64,000 nt of DNA from Parahalioglobus pacificus (GTDB taxonomy: Bacteria; Pseudomonadota; Gammaproteobacteria; Pseudomonadales; Halieaceae): the NCBI RefSeq assembly GCF_014652275.1, contig NZ_BMYM01000002.1:372001-436000 (forward strand), given 5' to 3'. The position numbers and the translations under genes are program-made. Positions 11,244 to 22,837 of this stretch are shown in pieces (the first letter of the stretch is position 1; each line of letters opens with the position of its first letter). The notes beneath the pieces were generated by a model. That model ran no database searches and was not told the DNA's origin. It worked only from the letters and a program-made list of their open reading frames with translations.

Positions 11244-13073
11244 ATGTGTGGAATTGTAGCGGCCACCGCCCGACGGGAAGTCTCAGAGATTTTGCTGGAG
11301 GGACTCAGACGCCTGGAATACAGGGGCTACGACTCGGCTGGCATCGCACTTATTGACGCCGAGCAGTCGCTCAAGCTTCACAAGGAGATGGGCAAAGTCA
11401 GCGTTCTTGAAGCGGCACAGCAGCAACAGCCTGTCACCGGCCGTATTGGTATCGCGCACACACGGTGGGCCACACACGGTGTGCCCAGTGCAGTGAACGC
11501 GCATCCACATCTGTCGCGGGAGCGTTTGGCTATCGTCCACAATGGCATTATCGAGAACCATCAGGCATTGCGCGATGAACTGATAGCACAGGGTTATGAG
11601 TTTCTATCGGAAACGGATACCGAGGTCATAGTGCACTTGTTGCACCGGGCGGTGGGTACAGGGGCTGGCTTGTTCGAGGCTATGCGATCCGTGGTAGCGC
11701 GGTTGCAGGGCGCCTACGCCATAGCCGCGATCGATAGGGAAAACCCTGAGCAAGTGGTTGCGGCTCGCGAAGGTAGCCCACTGGTGGTGGGCGTTGGCAT
11801 TGGTGAGAACTTTCTCGCGTCGGATCAAATGGCCCTGCGTCAGGTGACCGATCGTTTCGTTTTCCTGGACGAAGGCGATGTGGTTTGCATCTCCCCCGAT
11901 ACTATCTCCGTTGTTGATGCTGAGGGCGTGAAGCAGCAAAGGCAAACGACGCGTATCTCAGGCGCACTGGAGAGCGTTGAACTGGGTGAGTTTGAGCATT
12001 ACATGCTGAAGGAGATCCATGAACAGCCGCGGGCGCTGGCGCAGACCTTCGCTGTTGCCGAGGGCCACAGGGTCGATGACAGCCTTTTCGGAGAGGGCGC
12101 TGGCGCAATTTTTGATCAGGTAAGCAGTGTGCAAATTGTTGCCTGTGGTACCAGCTATCACGCAGGCCTGGTGGCCAGGTACTGGTTGGAAGACCTAGCG
12201 GGCATACCCTGTGAGGTCGAGATTGCCTCGGAGTTTCGTTATCGCCGCCGGGCACAACACCCGGGTACCCTTCTGGTGACCGTCTCCCAGTCGGGTGAAA
12301 CCGCAGATACGCTTGCGGCCCTCAGAGATGCAACCGATCCCGCCTTTGTAGGCAGCCTTGTGATCGCCAACGTAGATAACAGTTCGCTGGTGCGCGAATC
12401 TGATCTGATGTTCCTGACTCAGGCCGGCACCGAGATTGGCGTTGCCTCTACCAAAGCATTTACCACACAGCTTGTGGCGTTTCTGATGCTGACTATTGCC
12501 CTGGGGCGCCGCGGCACCATGGACTCCGCGAAATCCGACGAACTGGTTAATGTCTTGCACGATTTGCCGGGCCTGGTTGAGCAAACCCTGCAGTTGGATG
12601 CAGGTATCAAGCGCATGGCCGAGTCTTTTATTCAGAAGCATCACGCCCTGTTCCTTGGTCGCGGTGTTCATTACCCCATCGCGATGGAAGGTGCACTCAA
12701 GCTCAAGGAAATTTCCTATATCCACGCGGAAGCCTACGCTGCGGGTGAGTTGAAGCACGGGCCGCTGGCGCTGGTGGATGACGATATGCCAGTGGTGGCA
12801 GTAGCCCCCGGCGATGAGCTCATGGAAAAGTTGCGCTCTAACCTAGAGGAAGTGCGGTCCCGTGGTGGCGAACTGTATGTATTTGCCGACCGGGCCGCGG
12901 ATTTTCAGGACAGCCCTCGCGTTCATGTACTGCCGATGCCCAGCTGTCCCGATGTGCTTGCCCCTGTCACGTACACCGTTGCCTTGCAGTTGCTGTCGTA
13001 TCACGTGGCCGTGCAGAAGGGCACAGATGTGGACAAGCCGCGCAATCTCGCGAAGTCTGTCACGGTTGAGTAA
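11244..13073 (+). CDS. glmS: Glucosamine-6-phosphate synthase (glutamine:fructose-6-P amidotransferase)
   Basis: 609 residues. Cys2 after the initiator Met is the glutaminase nucleophile (MCGIVAATARREV), with the RLEYRGYDSAGIA and HTRWATHG motifs of the class II amidotransferase domain. Two SIS domains follow, including CGTSYHAG and SQSGETADT, and the protein ends with the typical PRNLAKSVTVE. It converts fructose-6-P and glutamine to glucosamine-6-P. I did not see a glmS ribozyme, which is expected in Firmicutes only. Confidence 0.98.
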   Translation: MCGIVAATARREVSEILLEGLRRLEYRGYDSAGIALIDAEQSLKLHKEMGKVSVLEAAQQQQPVTGRIGIAHTRWATHGVPSAVNAHPHLSRERLAIVHNGIIENHQALRDELIAQGYEFLSETDTEVIVHLLHRAVGTGAGLFEAMRSVVARLQGAYAIAAIDRENPEQVVAAREGSPLVVGVGIGENFLASDQMALRQVTDRFVFLDEGDVVCISPDTISVVDAEGVKQQRQTTRISGALESVELGEFEHYMLKEIHEQPRALAQTFAVAEGHRVDDSLFGEGAGAIFDQVSSVQIVACGTSYHAGLVARYWLEDLAGIPCEVEIASEFRYRRRAQHPGTLLVTVSQSGETADTLAALRDATDPAFVGSLVIANVDNSSLVRESDLMFLTQAGTEIGVASTKAFTTQLVAFLMLTIALGRRGTMDSAKSDELVNVLHDLPGLVEQTLQLDAGIKRMAESFIQKHHALFLGRGVHYPIAMEGALKLKEISYIHAEAYAAGELKHGPLALVDDDMPVVAVAPGDELMEKLRSNLEEVRSRGGELYVFADRAADFQDSPRVHVLPMPSCPDVLAPVTYTVALQLLSYHVAVQKGTDVDKPRNLAKSVTVE

Positions 13074-13163
13074 ACCGTTCTTAACCCCACCACGAACCAA
13101 TGGTGGTACCGCACTCGACTAACGGCGAGTACAAAAGCTATTCCCTGCCTTGGAAACCACACG

Positions 13164-15857
13164 ATGATTAAACGATTGTTCCTATTACTTTGCCTGGCGG
13201 GATTCGCGTCCCTGGTGGGAGCCGCAGTAGAAGTTGATAGCAAGGCCCGCCCATTCTGGCCCGGTGTCAACTATGACACCGCTATACCGACGTTTAAGGA
13301 CGTGCTGGGTTATGAGGCGGGCGAGCGAATCTCCACTCCTGAGGCGGTGGTGCGGTATTTTGAAGCGCTGGAAAAAGCGGCGCCCGATCGTATAAAGCTG
13401 TTTCGTTACGCCCAGAGCTGGGAAGGCCGGCCCCTAATCTATGCCGCCATCGCGAGCCCAAAAAACCTGGCCGATTTAGAGGTGATCGCTGCGGATACAG
13501 GCGCACTCGCGGACCCGCGCGATACCTCTGATGCGAACGCCAGCGGTATTATCGACAGGCTGCCAGCCTCCGTTTGGCTGCAATATGCCGTGCACGGCAA
13601 CGAGATCAGTGGCTCCGACGCCGCAATGTTTACCGCCTACCACCTACTTGCTGCCGGCGATCACGAGGTTAGTAAATCCGTTCTAGACAATACAGTGGTG
13701 TTTATTGATCCACTGCAAAACCCCGACGGGCGCGCTCGGTTCACCTCCCGCTATTACGCCACTGTGGGGCTTGCGCACAGCGCCGACGGAATCAGTGCAG
13801 AGCAGAACGAACCTTGGCCGCAGGGGCGTTTCAATCACTACCTGTTTGATATGAACAGGGATTGGTTGGCGATCACCCAGCCTGAAACAAAGGGGAAAAT
13901 CGCCGCCTTGAATCGCCACCTGCCGCAAGTGGTCGTCGATATTCACGAGATGGACGGCGACCAAAGCTATTACTTTGCGCCAGCGGCCAAGCCCTTCAAC
14001 CCTTTCATGACCCAAGCCCAGATCGCTAACATGGACGCTATCGGGAAAAACCATGCGCGGCATTTCGATCGCTTTGGGTTTGATTACTTTACGCGGGAGA
14101 TCTTTGACGCTTTCTATCCCGGCTACGGGGACAGCTGGCCGACCTTCTACGGAGCCTCTGCATCCACCTATGAAATCGGATCTGCGCGCGGGCATCGTTA
14201 TCTGCGCAAAGACGGCTCCGTTCTAACGTATGCAGACACGGTGAGGCGACAATTCGTCGCGTCCCTTTCCACCGCTGAGGGCACCGCGCTGGCTAGGGAG
14301 AAGATCCTGCGGGACTTCTACGAGTACCAGGTCGGCGCTATCGCGCAGGGTAGAAAAAGTTCGGGGCGCGTTTATCTCATGCCGAATCAGCGCAACCGGG
14401 AAGGTAATCAGCGCCTGGCGACTCTGATGGCACAGCACGGGGTAGAGGTGCGTCGCGCCACGGCCGATTTTTCTGCCTGCGGCGTGAGCTACTCAGCGGG
14501 AAGCTACTTTATTGACACGGCGCAACCGCGCGGCCGGTTTGTGGCCACAACCTTTACCGATCAGGTGGACATGACAGAGGCGTTTCTTAAGGAACAGGAA
14601 CGCCGCCGTGCGCGCAATCTGGGTGACGAGATCTACGATGTCACGGGCTGGTCGCTGCCTATGATGTTTAACGTGCAGACCAATGCCTGTTCACGGGCTG
14701 TGAGTGTCGACAGTGTGTCGGTGGGGGCAGATGACCCTTTGCAGGGTATGGTGAAAAACGCCGAAGCTTCCGTGGCGTTTCTGGTGCCCTGGCGTGATAT
14801 GGCCGCGGGTCGTTTTCTGACGGCGGCTCTTCAGGCGGGTATTTCCCTAAAGAGTGCCGATGAAGCTTTTGTGCTGGACGGCGGTGCGCGCTACCCCGCA
14901 GGTAGCCTGGTCATTGAGGTATCCGCTAACGAAGACAATCTGGTGCAGGAGTTGCAGCGCCTTGCCCAACAAACCGGGGCCATCATCGAAGGTGTGGATA
15001 CCAGTTGGGTGACTGAAGGGCCTAGCTTCGGCAGTGATAAGGCCGTAAAGATGTTGGCACCGAAAGTCGCAATGGCCTGGGATGAACCTGCCTCGGCCAC
15101 CAGCGCTGGCAATACGCGCTTTGTCATCGAGCGGCAGTTGGGCTATCCAGTGACTGCCATCCGCAGCGGTGCGCTGGCCACGGGAGACCTCAGCCGTTAT
15201 GACGTGCTGGTGTTGCCGGAAGGCAACTATGCCGACATGTGGGGCGAAGAGGCGGCTGAGAATCTGATTCGCTGGGTAGAAGGCGGTGGCGTTCTTTTGG
15301 CCTTCGGTAGGGCCAATCGCTTTCTCACCGATACAGAGGTCGGCCTCTTAAACATCAAACGCGAGTACGCTTACCGCGAAGATTCGGCCGACACAGACGC
15401 TGACGCCGATGATGAAAGCAGCGAAGTGACAGGCAGCCTGTTGACGTCGCGCGAGGCGTTGTCACAAGCGATCATCGAGTCTGAGACCGCGCCCGATAGC
15501 GTGTCGGGCGTGCTTGCCAATATCGATGTCGATCAGGAGCACTGGCTGACGGCGGGCGTTGACCCACAGTTGGTCACTTTGGCTGCGGGTAATGATATCT
15601 ACACGCCGATAAAGCTGGACTCGGGTAAGAATCTCGCCTGGTTTGCCGATGAAGCGAATCTGTTGGCTAGCGGATACCTGTGGGCGGAGAACCGCGCGCA
15701 ATTGGCTCACAAACCTTTTCTGGTACACCAGCCAATCGGTGATGGAATGGTGATTGCGTTCACGCAAACTCCCACCTACAGGGCGTATCTGGAGGGCTTG
15801 AACCTGCTGTTAACCAACAGTATTTTCAGGGCAGCAGCGCATGCCAGAGCCAACTGA
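13164..15857 (+). CDS. Secreted M14-family zinc carboxypeptidase with C-terminal GATase1-like domain
   Basis: 897 residues with a signal peptide (about 1-21, MIKRLFLLLCLAGFASLVGA). Zinc ligands fit H144 and E147 in VHGNEIS and H261 in VVDIHEMDG; NPDGR (187-191) is a typical M14 element and E337 in ASTYEIGSARG is the likely catalytic glutamate. Residues from about 640 on contain YDVLVLPEGNY and WVEGGGVLLAFG, resembling a class-I glutamine-amidotransferase-like fold often found behind such peptidases. An acidic stretch DTDADADDESSE lies near 750. Probable periplasmic or outer-surface peptidase; the substrate is unknown. The gap after glmS holds a CCACCA/TGGTGG hairpin but no T-run. Confidence 0.85.
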   Translation: MIKRLFLLLCLAGFASLVGAAVEVDSKARPFWPGVNYDTAIPTFKDVLGYEAGERISTPEAVVRYFEALEKAAPDRIKLFRYAQSWEGRPLIYAAIASPKNLADLEVIAADTGALADPRDTSDANASGIIDRLPASVWLQYAVHGNEISGSDAAMFTAYHLLAAGDHEVSKSVLDNTVVFIDPLQNPDGRARFTSRYYATVGLAHSADGISAEQNEPWPQGRFNHYLFDMNRDWLAITQPETKGKIAALNRHLPQVVVDIHEMDGDQSYYFAPAAKPFNPFMTQAQIANMDAIGKNHARHFDRFGFDYFTREIFDAFYPGYGDSWPTFYGASASTYEIGSARGHRYLRKDGSVLTYADTVRRQFVASLSTAEGTALAREKILRDFYEYQVGAIAQGRKSSGRVYLMPNQRNREGNQRLATLMAQHGVEVRRATADFSACGVSYSAGSYFIDTAQPRGRFVATTFTDQVDMTEAFLKEQERRRARNLGDEIYDVTGWSLPMMFNVQTNACSRAVSVDSVSVGADDPLQGMVKNAEASVAFLVPWRDMAAGRFLTAALQAGISLKSADEAFVLDGGARYPAGSLVIEVSANEDNLVQELQRLAQQTGAIIEGVDTSWVTEGPSFGSDKAVKMLAPKVAMAWDEPASATSAGNTRFVIERQLGYPVTAIRSGALATGDLSRYDVLVLPEGNYADMWGEEAAENLIRWVEGGGVLLAFGRANRFLTDTEVGLLNIKREYAYREDSADTDADADDESSEVTGSLLTSREALSQAIIESETAPDSVSGVLANIDVDQEHWLTAGVDPQLVTLAAGNDIYTPIKLDSGKNLAWFADEANLLASGYLWAENRAQLAHKPFLVHQPIGDGMVIAFTQTPTYRAYLEGLNLLLTNSIFRAAAHARAN

Positions 15858-15899
15858 GCTGCGTTAGCCCATCGAGAAGTTGTCACAGGGGAGAATTCG

Positions 15900-16781
15900 G
15901 TGACCAGGAAAACCCAACCCATGCGATCCTGTCTCTACATGCCTGGCTCAAATACCAGGGCCCTGGAAAAGGCGCGCACTCTGGCGGCGGATGTGGTGAT
16001 CCTCGATCTGGAGGATGCTGTAGCGCCTGAGGCGAAAGCGCTGGCCCGCGAGCAAGTGTGTGACGCTGTGAAAGCCGGTGGGTTTGGCAATCGGCTGGTG
16101 GTAGTGCGCATCAATGCCTTGGATGCACCCTGGGGTGCTGACGACCTCGCTGCGGTGGTGGCCGCCGGACCTGATGCTGTTTTAGCGCCTAAAGTCAGCA
16201 GTGCTGATGAGGTCGAGGTTTACTGCACGGCCCTGGAAGCGGCCGGTGCCGATGCTGCCCTGCAGTTCTGGGCGATGATCGAAACGCCGCGGTCTGTACT
16301 CAACCTGGCTGATATCAGTGCGGCTGGCAGGGGTCGCCTGACAACGCTGGTTGCCGGCATCAATGACCTGGTGAAAGAGCTGTTTACCGAGTTGGCCGCC
16401 GACCGCTCCAACGTGATGCATAGTCTCAGCCACCTCTTACTGTGTGCCAGGGCCAATGGCCTGACTGCGCTGGATGGGGTTTGCAACCAGATAGAAGATA
16501 CTGAGCGGTTGCGCACAGAGTGTGAGCAGGGCCGGTTACTGGGGTTTGACGGTAAAACCCTGATTCACCCTTCACAGATTAAAACAGCGAATACCCAGTT
16601 TTCACCCTATCCTGAGCAGCTTGAACAGGCGCGCGCAATCGTCGATGCCTTCGCCCATCCCGAAAACGCCGGTGCAGGCGTTATCAAGGTGAACGGCAAG
16701 ATGACGGAACTGTTGCACCTGGAGCAGGCGAGGCGTTTGCTGGCAGTGCAGGCATCGATCGAGCGGCTGTCGCAGGGTTAG
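15900..16781 (+). CDS. HpcH/HpaI aldolase family, citrate-lyase-beta-like (CitE/CLYBL type)
   Basis: 293 residues from GTG 15900, with AGGGGAG just upstream. RSCLYMPGSNTRALEKA and VVILDLEDAVAPEAKALAR are the substrate- and Mg2+-binding signatures of the CitE-like (beta)-malyl-CoA/citramalyl-CoA lyase group; GFDGKTLIHPSQI is the C-terminal signature. No citrate lyase alpha or gamma genes are nearby, so a stand-alone acyl-CoA lyase or thioesterase role is more likely than citrate lyase. Confidence 0.85.
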   Translation: MTRKTQPMRSCLYMPGSNTRALEKARTLAADVVILDLEDAVAPEAKALAREQVCDAVKAGGFGNRLVVVRINALDAPWGADDLAAVVAAGPDAVLAPKVSSADEVEVYCTALEAAGADAALQFWAMIETPRSVLNLADISAAGRGRLTTLVAGINDLVKELFTELAADRSNVMHSLSHLLLCARANGLTALDGVCNQIEDTERLRTECEQGRLLGFDGKTLIHPSQIKTANTQFSPYPEQLEQARAIVDAFAHPENAGAGVIKVNGKMTELLHLEQARRLLAVQASIERLSQG

Positions 16782-16834
16782 CGGGTAGAGAACTAGCCTG
16801 TAGAAAATAGCGATAGGGAATAGAGAGGCAGGTT

Positions 16835-17227
16835 ATGGATAGTCTAAAAACCTTCGAAGGAGGCTGTCACTGCGGTCGCGTTCGCTTTTCTGTGGAAGCC
16901 CTTGATGCTGTTGAGGTTGAGCGCTGCAATTGTTCTATCTGCCGCAAAGCCGGCTTCCTCCACCTCATTGTGCCGGCGTCTCGCTTTCATCTGTTATCCG
17001 GTAGCGACAGCCTCACAACCTACACTTTTAACACGGGCGTCGCGGAGCACTACTTTTGCAAGGTCTGCGGTGTTAAGCCGTTCTACAAACCCCGGTCGAA
17101 CCCGGATGGCATGGATGTCAATCTGAACTGTCTTGAGCGCTTGCCGGAGGAAGTCACTATCGTTGATTTTGACGGTCAGAACTGGGAGGCAAACGCAGCG
17201 GCATTGGCGCACAAGAGCCGCGAGTAG
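16835..17227 (+). CDS. GFA/CENP-V fold zinc protein
   Basis: 130 residues. Zinc-site cysteines fit the GFA family: C11 and C13 (GGCHCG), C31/C33/C36 (CNCSICRKAG) and C75/C78 (FCKVCGV). Members are called glutathione-dependent formaldehyde-activating enzyme, but few have proven activity. It lies 53 bases after the lyase gene and may be co-transcribed with it. The real substrate cannot be told from sequence. Confidence 0.85.
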   Translation: MDSLKTFEGGCHCGRVRFSVEALDAVEVERCNCSICRKAGFLHLIVPASRFHLLSGSDSLTTYTFNTGVAEHYFCKVCGVKPFYKPRSNPDGMDVNLNCLERLPEEVTIVDFDGQNWEANAAALAHKSRE

Positions 17228-17290
17228 AGGGACGACGTGCAACAGGACGACGTGATCAGTGACGCCAAGCTGTATTGTGGCAGTCGCATC

Positions 17291-17308
17291 GGGCCGCCGA
17301 AACGGCCC
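17291..17308. terminator. Possible bidirectional hairpin between convergent genes
   Basis: GGGCCG/CGGCCC stem with a CCGAAA loop in the gap between the GFA gene (plus) and the small secreted protein (minus). No T-run follows on either strand, so it is only a candidate. Confidence 0.3.
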
Positions 17309-17326
17309 GCGACAAGGAGGGCGTAA

Positions 17327-17695
17327 TTAGCCGGGGTTAGCGGCTTTGTAGGCCCGAATCTGAGCGTTGAAGTCGCCGGCTACGGCCTCTTCTTTGGCCA
17401 CCGCCTCGTTGTAGGCGTCCATGGCTTCTTTGTAGGTTTTCTGGGCGGCGGTCTTGCCGTCATCAGGCCCCTCTTTGGCTGCTTTCTCAGCGTCGGTGAA
17501 CACCGTTTCCAAACACGCCATGTATTCTAGGTTGGCGGCTTGATAGGTTTTCACCGCTTTCTGACCTTCCAGCATTTGCTCCATGCTGGATGACTCACCA
17601 GCAGGGAGTGTGGGCGCTTCCGGGGCGGTACATTCCTGTGCCTGAGCACCTGCGGCGAGCATCAGGCCGACGACAATAGCGGCAGATTTTTTCAT
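17327..17695 (-). CDS. Small secreted hypothetical protein
   Basis: 122 residues with a clear signal peptide (MKKSAAIVVGLMLAAGAQA, then QE). The mature part is short, acidic, alanine/glutamate-rich and predicted mostly helical, with two cysteines (in QECTAPEAP and MACLETV) that could form a disulfide. I do not recognise a family or function. It lies 64 bases downstream of the SPOR-domain gene on the same strand and could share its transcript. Confidence 0.75.
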   Translation of the reverse strand: MKKSAAIVVGLMLAAGAQAQECTAPEAPTLPAGESSSMEQMLEGQKAVKTYQAANLEYMACLETVFTDAEKAAKEGPDDGKTAAQKTYKEAMDAYNEAVAKEEAVAGDFNAQIRAYKAANPG

Positions 17696-17759
17696 GATGA
17701 GTCCCTGTTATTTATCGGTTATCAGACAGTATCAGGTGGTGAGTGTGTCGCCAAGCGGG

Positions 17760-19601
<1,842 letters not shown>

Positions 19602-19682
19602 GGCTCGCTGCTACCGCTTTACCGTGATCCTGCCTGCCGATACTAGCAGAGGGCGTCTTCAAAATCTGTGTCCTGCTGCCTG

Positions 19683-20534
19683 CTAATCCTTTACTCGCAA
19701 GGTCTGCAGTCCGCGATTGAGTTTGATCAGATGCCTGTCCACGTCCGAGCCCTTCATCTTCGATACGCCTACAGCCAGGATATCGATAACAGCGAGGTGC
19801 GCGATGCGAGAGGGCAGCGGGGTATAGCTTTCATCCTCGGGGCTGGCGACGTCGATGGGTATGGCAATGGTGCTGTTATTAAGTACCGGTGTATCCCCCG
19901 GTGCGAGACCAATGATGACGGCGCCAGACTCGTGTACGTGGTCCATGGCTTCTAACAGCGCGGTGGTACGACCGGATTGAGAGATCGCAACGACTACATC
20001 CTCGGGCGATAACGACATGGCAGCCATGGCTTGAATATGCGGGTCAGAGTAGGCCGAGCTGGCAATCTGAAGCCTGAAAAACTTGTGTTGTGCGTCAATA
20101 GCCACCGGGCTGGAGGCGCCAAAGCCATAAAACTCAACTCGGCGGGCATAGCCCAACGCATCCACAGCAATCTCAATGGCATCCGGGTCCAGCGTGTCCC
20201 GCACGCGCTGCAGGGTGCTCATGGTGGTGTCGAAGACTTTGTATGTGTAGTCGCGGGCCGTATCGAGCTCAGACAAACGAAAATCGTTTGTGGCCGGGTC
20301 TCTAACGCCGCTTTGTGCAACGGCAAGCTTGAAGTTTTGGAAGCCCTCGCAGCCGATGGCGCGACAAAAACGTACGACCGTTGGCTCACTGACACCGACG
20401 GCCGCTGCGAGGTCCACTATGCGCATGTGAATGACGCTCTGCGGCTGTGCTAGCACCCACTCCGCCACCTTGCGCTCCGAGCGGCGCAGCGTGTCCAGGC
20501 TATCTGCTATGTGCTGCAAAATGGGCTGGGACAT
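19683..20534 (-). CDS. RpiR/MurR-family transcriptional regulator, HexR-like
   Basis: 283 residues from ATG 20534 (the frame stays open upstream to 20627, but the family begins at MSQPILQHIADSLDTLRRSERKVAEWVL). N-terminal HTH_6 domain with VSEPTVVRFCRAIGCEGFQNFK, then a C-terminal SIS sugar-phosphate-binding domain (AISQSGRTTALLEA). The best remembered match is HexR, the KDPG-responsive regulator of central carbon metabolism. No Entner-Doudoroff genes lie beside it here, so the identity is inference. It is divergent from uvrD. Confidence 0.83.
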   Translation of the reverse strand: MSQPILQHIADSLDTLRRSERKVAEWVLAQPQSVIHMRIVDLAAAVGVSEPTVVRFCRAIGCEGFQNFKLAVAQSGVRDPATNDFRLSELDTARDYTYKVFDTTMSTLQRVRDTLDPDAIEIAVDALGYARRVEFYGFGASSPVAIDAQHKFFRLQIASSAYSDPHIQAMAAMSLSPEDVVVAISQSGRTTALLEAMDHVHESGAVIIGLAPGDTPVLNNSTIAIPIDVASPEDESYTPLPSRIAHLAVIDILAVGVSKMKGSDVDRHLIKLNRGLQTLRVKD

Positions 20535-20661
20535 AACTGTCGTTCTCGGTCGGCGGTTGCTGCAGTATAACGTGCACCGGCCGCGGCTTCTGGTCGTCTC
20601 AACGGCGAAAAGGGCGCCGTTTGCCATCGTGCGCTAGGAGTATGTTGGTTAGAATGCCGCC

Positions 20662-22812
20662 ATGGATGTAACCGATATTCTCTCCCCCCTGAACGATGCC
20701 CAGCGCGATGCCGTTGCGGCCGATAGCGACAACCTGCTGGTACTGGCCGGTGCTGGCAGTGGTAAGACCCGTGTCTTGGTGCATCGCATTGCCTGGCTGA
20801 TTCGGGCTGAGGGTTTCTCGCCACACTCGATACTGGCCGTAACCTTCACCAACAAGGCCGCCCGCGAGATGCGTGGGCGTATCGAGGACATGCTGCACAT
20901 TGCGACTCACGGTCTGTGGGTTGGCACATTTCACGGTCTGGCTCACCGTCTGCTCAAGGCGCATTGGAAAGAAGCGCGTCTGCCGCAGAATTTCCAGATC
21001 CTCGATAGCGATGACCAGCTTCGCCTGGTGAAGCGTGTTTGTCGGGAGCTTGATCTGGACGAGGGACGGTGGCCGGCGAAGCAGGCGGTATGGTTTATCA
21101 ACGGTCAGAAAGACGAGGGTTTGCGCGCGGCACACGTCGAGGTGCCTCACGGCGATCTGTATGCGCAGACCATGCTCTCGGTGTATCGCGCCTACGAGCA
21201 AGCGTGTGAGCGCGGGGGCATGGTGGACTTTGCCGAGCTGTTGCTGCGCGCGCATGAGCTCTGGCTGCGCAACCCGGATTTGCTAGCGCACTATCAGGGA
21301 CGTTTCCGCCAGATTCTGGTGGATGAGTTTCAGGACACCAATACGATTCAGTATGCGTGGCTGCGGGTGTTGGCCGGCGCGAAGATACCGGTGGTGGCGG
21401 TCGGTGACGACGACCAGTCCATTTACGGTTGGCGCGGCGCGAAAATTGAAAACATCCAACGCTTTGGCGAAGACTTCAGCGGCACTAAAACGGTACGTCT
21501 GGAGCAGAACTATCGCTCGACCCAGACCATTCTCAACGCGGCCAATGGCGTTATTGCCCATAACTTTGGCCGACTGGGGAAGGAGCTGTGGACCGCGGGG
21601 GAAGCCGGTGAGCCGATAACCTTGTACGCGGGCTTTAATGAGCAGGACGAAGCCCGGTTCATTGTCGATCAGATTCAAGAGTGGCTGAACGACGGCAATC
21701 GGCGGGATTCCAGCGCAATCCTCTACCGCTCAAACGCCCAATCACGGGTGCTGGAAGAGGCCTTGATACGCGCAGGCATGCCTTACCGAATCTACGGAGG
21801 CCAGCGGTTCTACGAGCGGTTGGAAATCCGCAACGCGCTGGCCTACATGCGACTGCTGGCCAACCGCGGTGATGATGCCGCCGTGGAACGTGTGATCAAT
21901 ACGCCTACTCGGGGCATAGGCAGCAAAACGGTAGATACCTTGCGCGAGATCGCCCGCGAGCGCGAGTTGCCCATGTGGCAAGCAATGGCAATTGCCCGGG
22001 ATGAGAAACTGTTGACGAGCCGTGCCCTGTCCGCGCTTGAGGGCTTCACCGTGCTGATTGATGAGTTGGACTCCGGGACGGATGAGCTCACGCTGGAGGA
22101 GCTGGTCGAACACGTTATTCAGCAGTCCGGGCTCATCGACTTTCACCAAAAAGAAAAAGGTGAACGCGGGCAGGCGCGCGTGGAAAACCTCGAGGAGCTG
22201 GTGTCTGCGGCGAAACAGTTCGCGCCTGAGGGTGATGATTTGTCGCCGTTGCAGCAATTTCTGGATAACGCTGCATTGGATGCCGGTGATAACCAGGCAG
22301 ATGCGCACGAAGACAGTGTGCAATTGATGACCCTCCACTCAGCCAAGGGTTTGGAATTTCCGCTGGTGTTTCTCGCTGGCATGGAGGAGAACCTTTTCCC
22401 CCACCGCATGTCCTTGGAAGAGCCAGGGCGTTTGGAGGAAGAGCGCCGGCTTTGCTACGTCGGAATTACCCGCGCTATGGAGCGGCTATTTATCACCTAC
22501 GCTGAAACGCGCCGCATTCACGGCAGTGAATCCTACAATGCGCCCTCACGTTTCATCCGCGAAATCCCTGCCGACTTGATGCACGAAGTGAGATTGCAGT
22601 CCACGGTCAGCCGGCCGGTAAGTAGCCTGGGTCAAGCAGAGGTACCGGATACGGGGCTTACGCTGGGACAGCGTGTCTACCACCAGATTTTTGGCGAGGG
22701 GGTGGTGTTAAACTTCGAGGGTCGGGGCAACAATGCTCGGGTCGAAGTCAATTTTGACGATGAAGGAAGCAAGTGGCTAGTTGTCCAGTACGCCAATCTG
22801 CAGCTGTTATAA
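20662..22812 (+). CDS. uvrD: DNA helicase II UvrD
   Basis: 716 residues, superfamily 1A helicase. Q-motif LNDAQRDAV, Walker A AGAGSGKT (about 29-36), Walker B region LVDEFQDTN, GDDDQSIYGWRGA and the C-terminal motifs TLHSAKGLEFP and VGITRAMERL are all present. UvrD unwinds DNA in mismatch and excision repair. Length and the first 30 residues match UvrD better than Rep. No LexA box is evident in the ~125-base gap upstream. Confidence 0.97.
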   Translation: MDVTDILSPLNDAQRDAVAADSDNLLVLAGAGSGKTRVLVHRIAWLIRAEGFSPHSILAVTFTNKAAREMRGRIEDMLHIATHGLWVGTFHGLAHRLLKAHWKEARLPQNFQILDSDDQLRLVKRVCRELDLDEGRWPAKQAVWFINGQKDEGLRAAHVEVPHGDLYAQTMLSVYRAYEQACERGGMVDFAELLLRAHELWLRNPDLLAHYQGRFRQILVDEFQDTNTIQYAWLRVLAGAKIPVVAVGDDDQSIYGWRGAKIENIQRFGEDFSGTKTVRLEQNYRSTQTILNAANGVIAHNFGRLGKELWTAGEAGEPITLYAGFNEQDEARFIVDQIQEWLNDGNRRDSSAILYRSNAQSRVLEEALIRAGMPYRIYGGQRFYERLEIRNALAYMRLLANRGDDAAVERVINTPTRGIGSKTVDTLREIARERELPMWQAMAIARDEKLLTSRALSALEGFTVLIDELDSGTDELTLEELVEHVIQQSGLIDFHQKEKGERGQARVENLEELVSAAKQFAPEGDDLSPLQQFLDNAALDAGDNQADAHEDSVQLMTLHSAKGLEFPLVFLAGMEENLFPHRMSLEEPGRLEEERRLCYVGITRAMERLFITYAETRRIHGSESYNAPSRFIREIPADLMHEVRLQSTVSRPVSSLGQAEVPDTGLTLGQRVYHQIFGEGVVLNFEGRGNNARVEVNFDDEGSKWLVVQYANLQLL

Positions 22813-22837
22813 CAACGACAATGGGCGGTAGAGAAAA

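Noticed and set aside
20535-20661. LexA box upstream of uvrD
   Set aside because: I looked for CTGT-N8-ACAG-like spacing and found no match in this gap.
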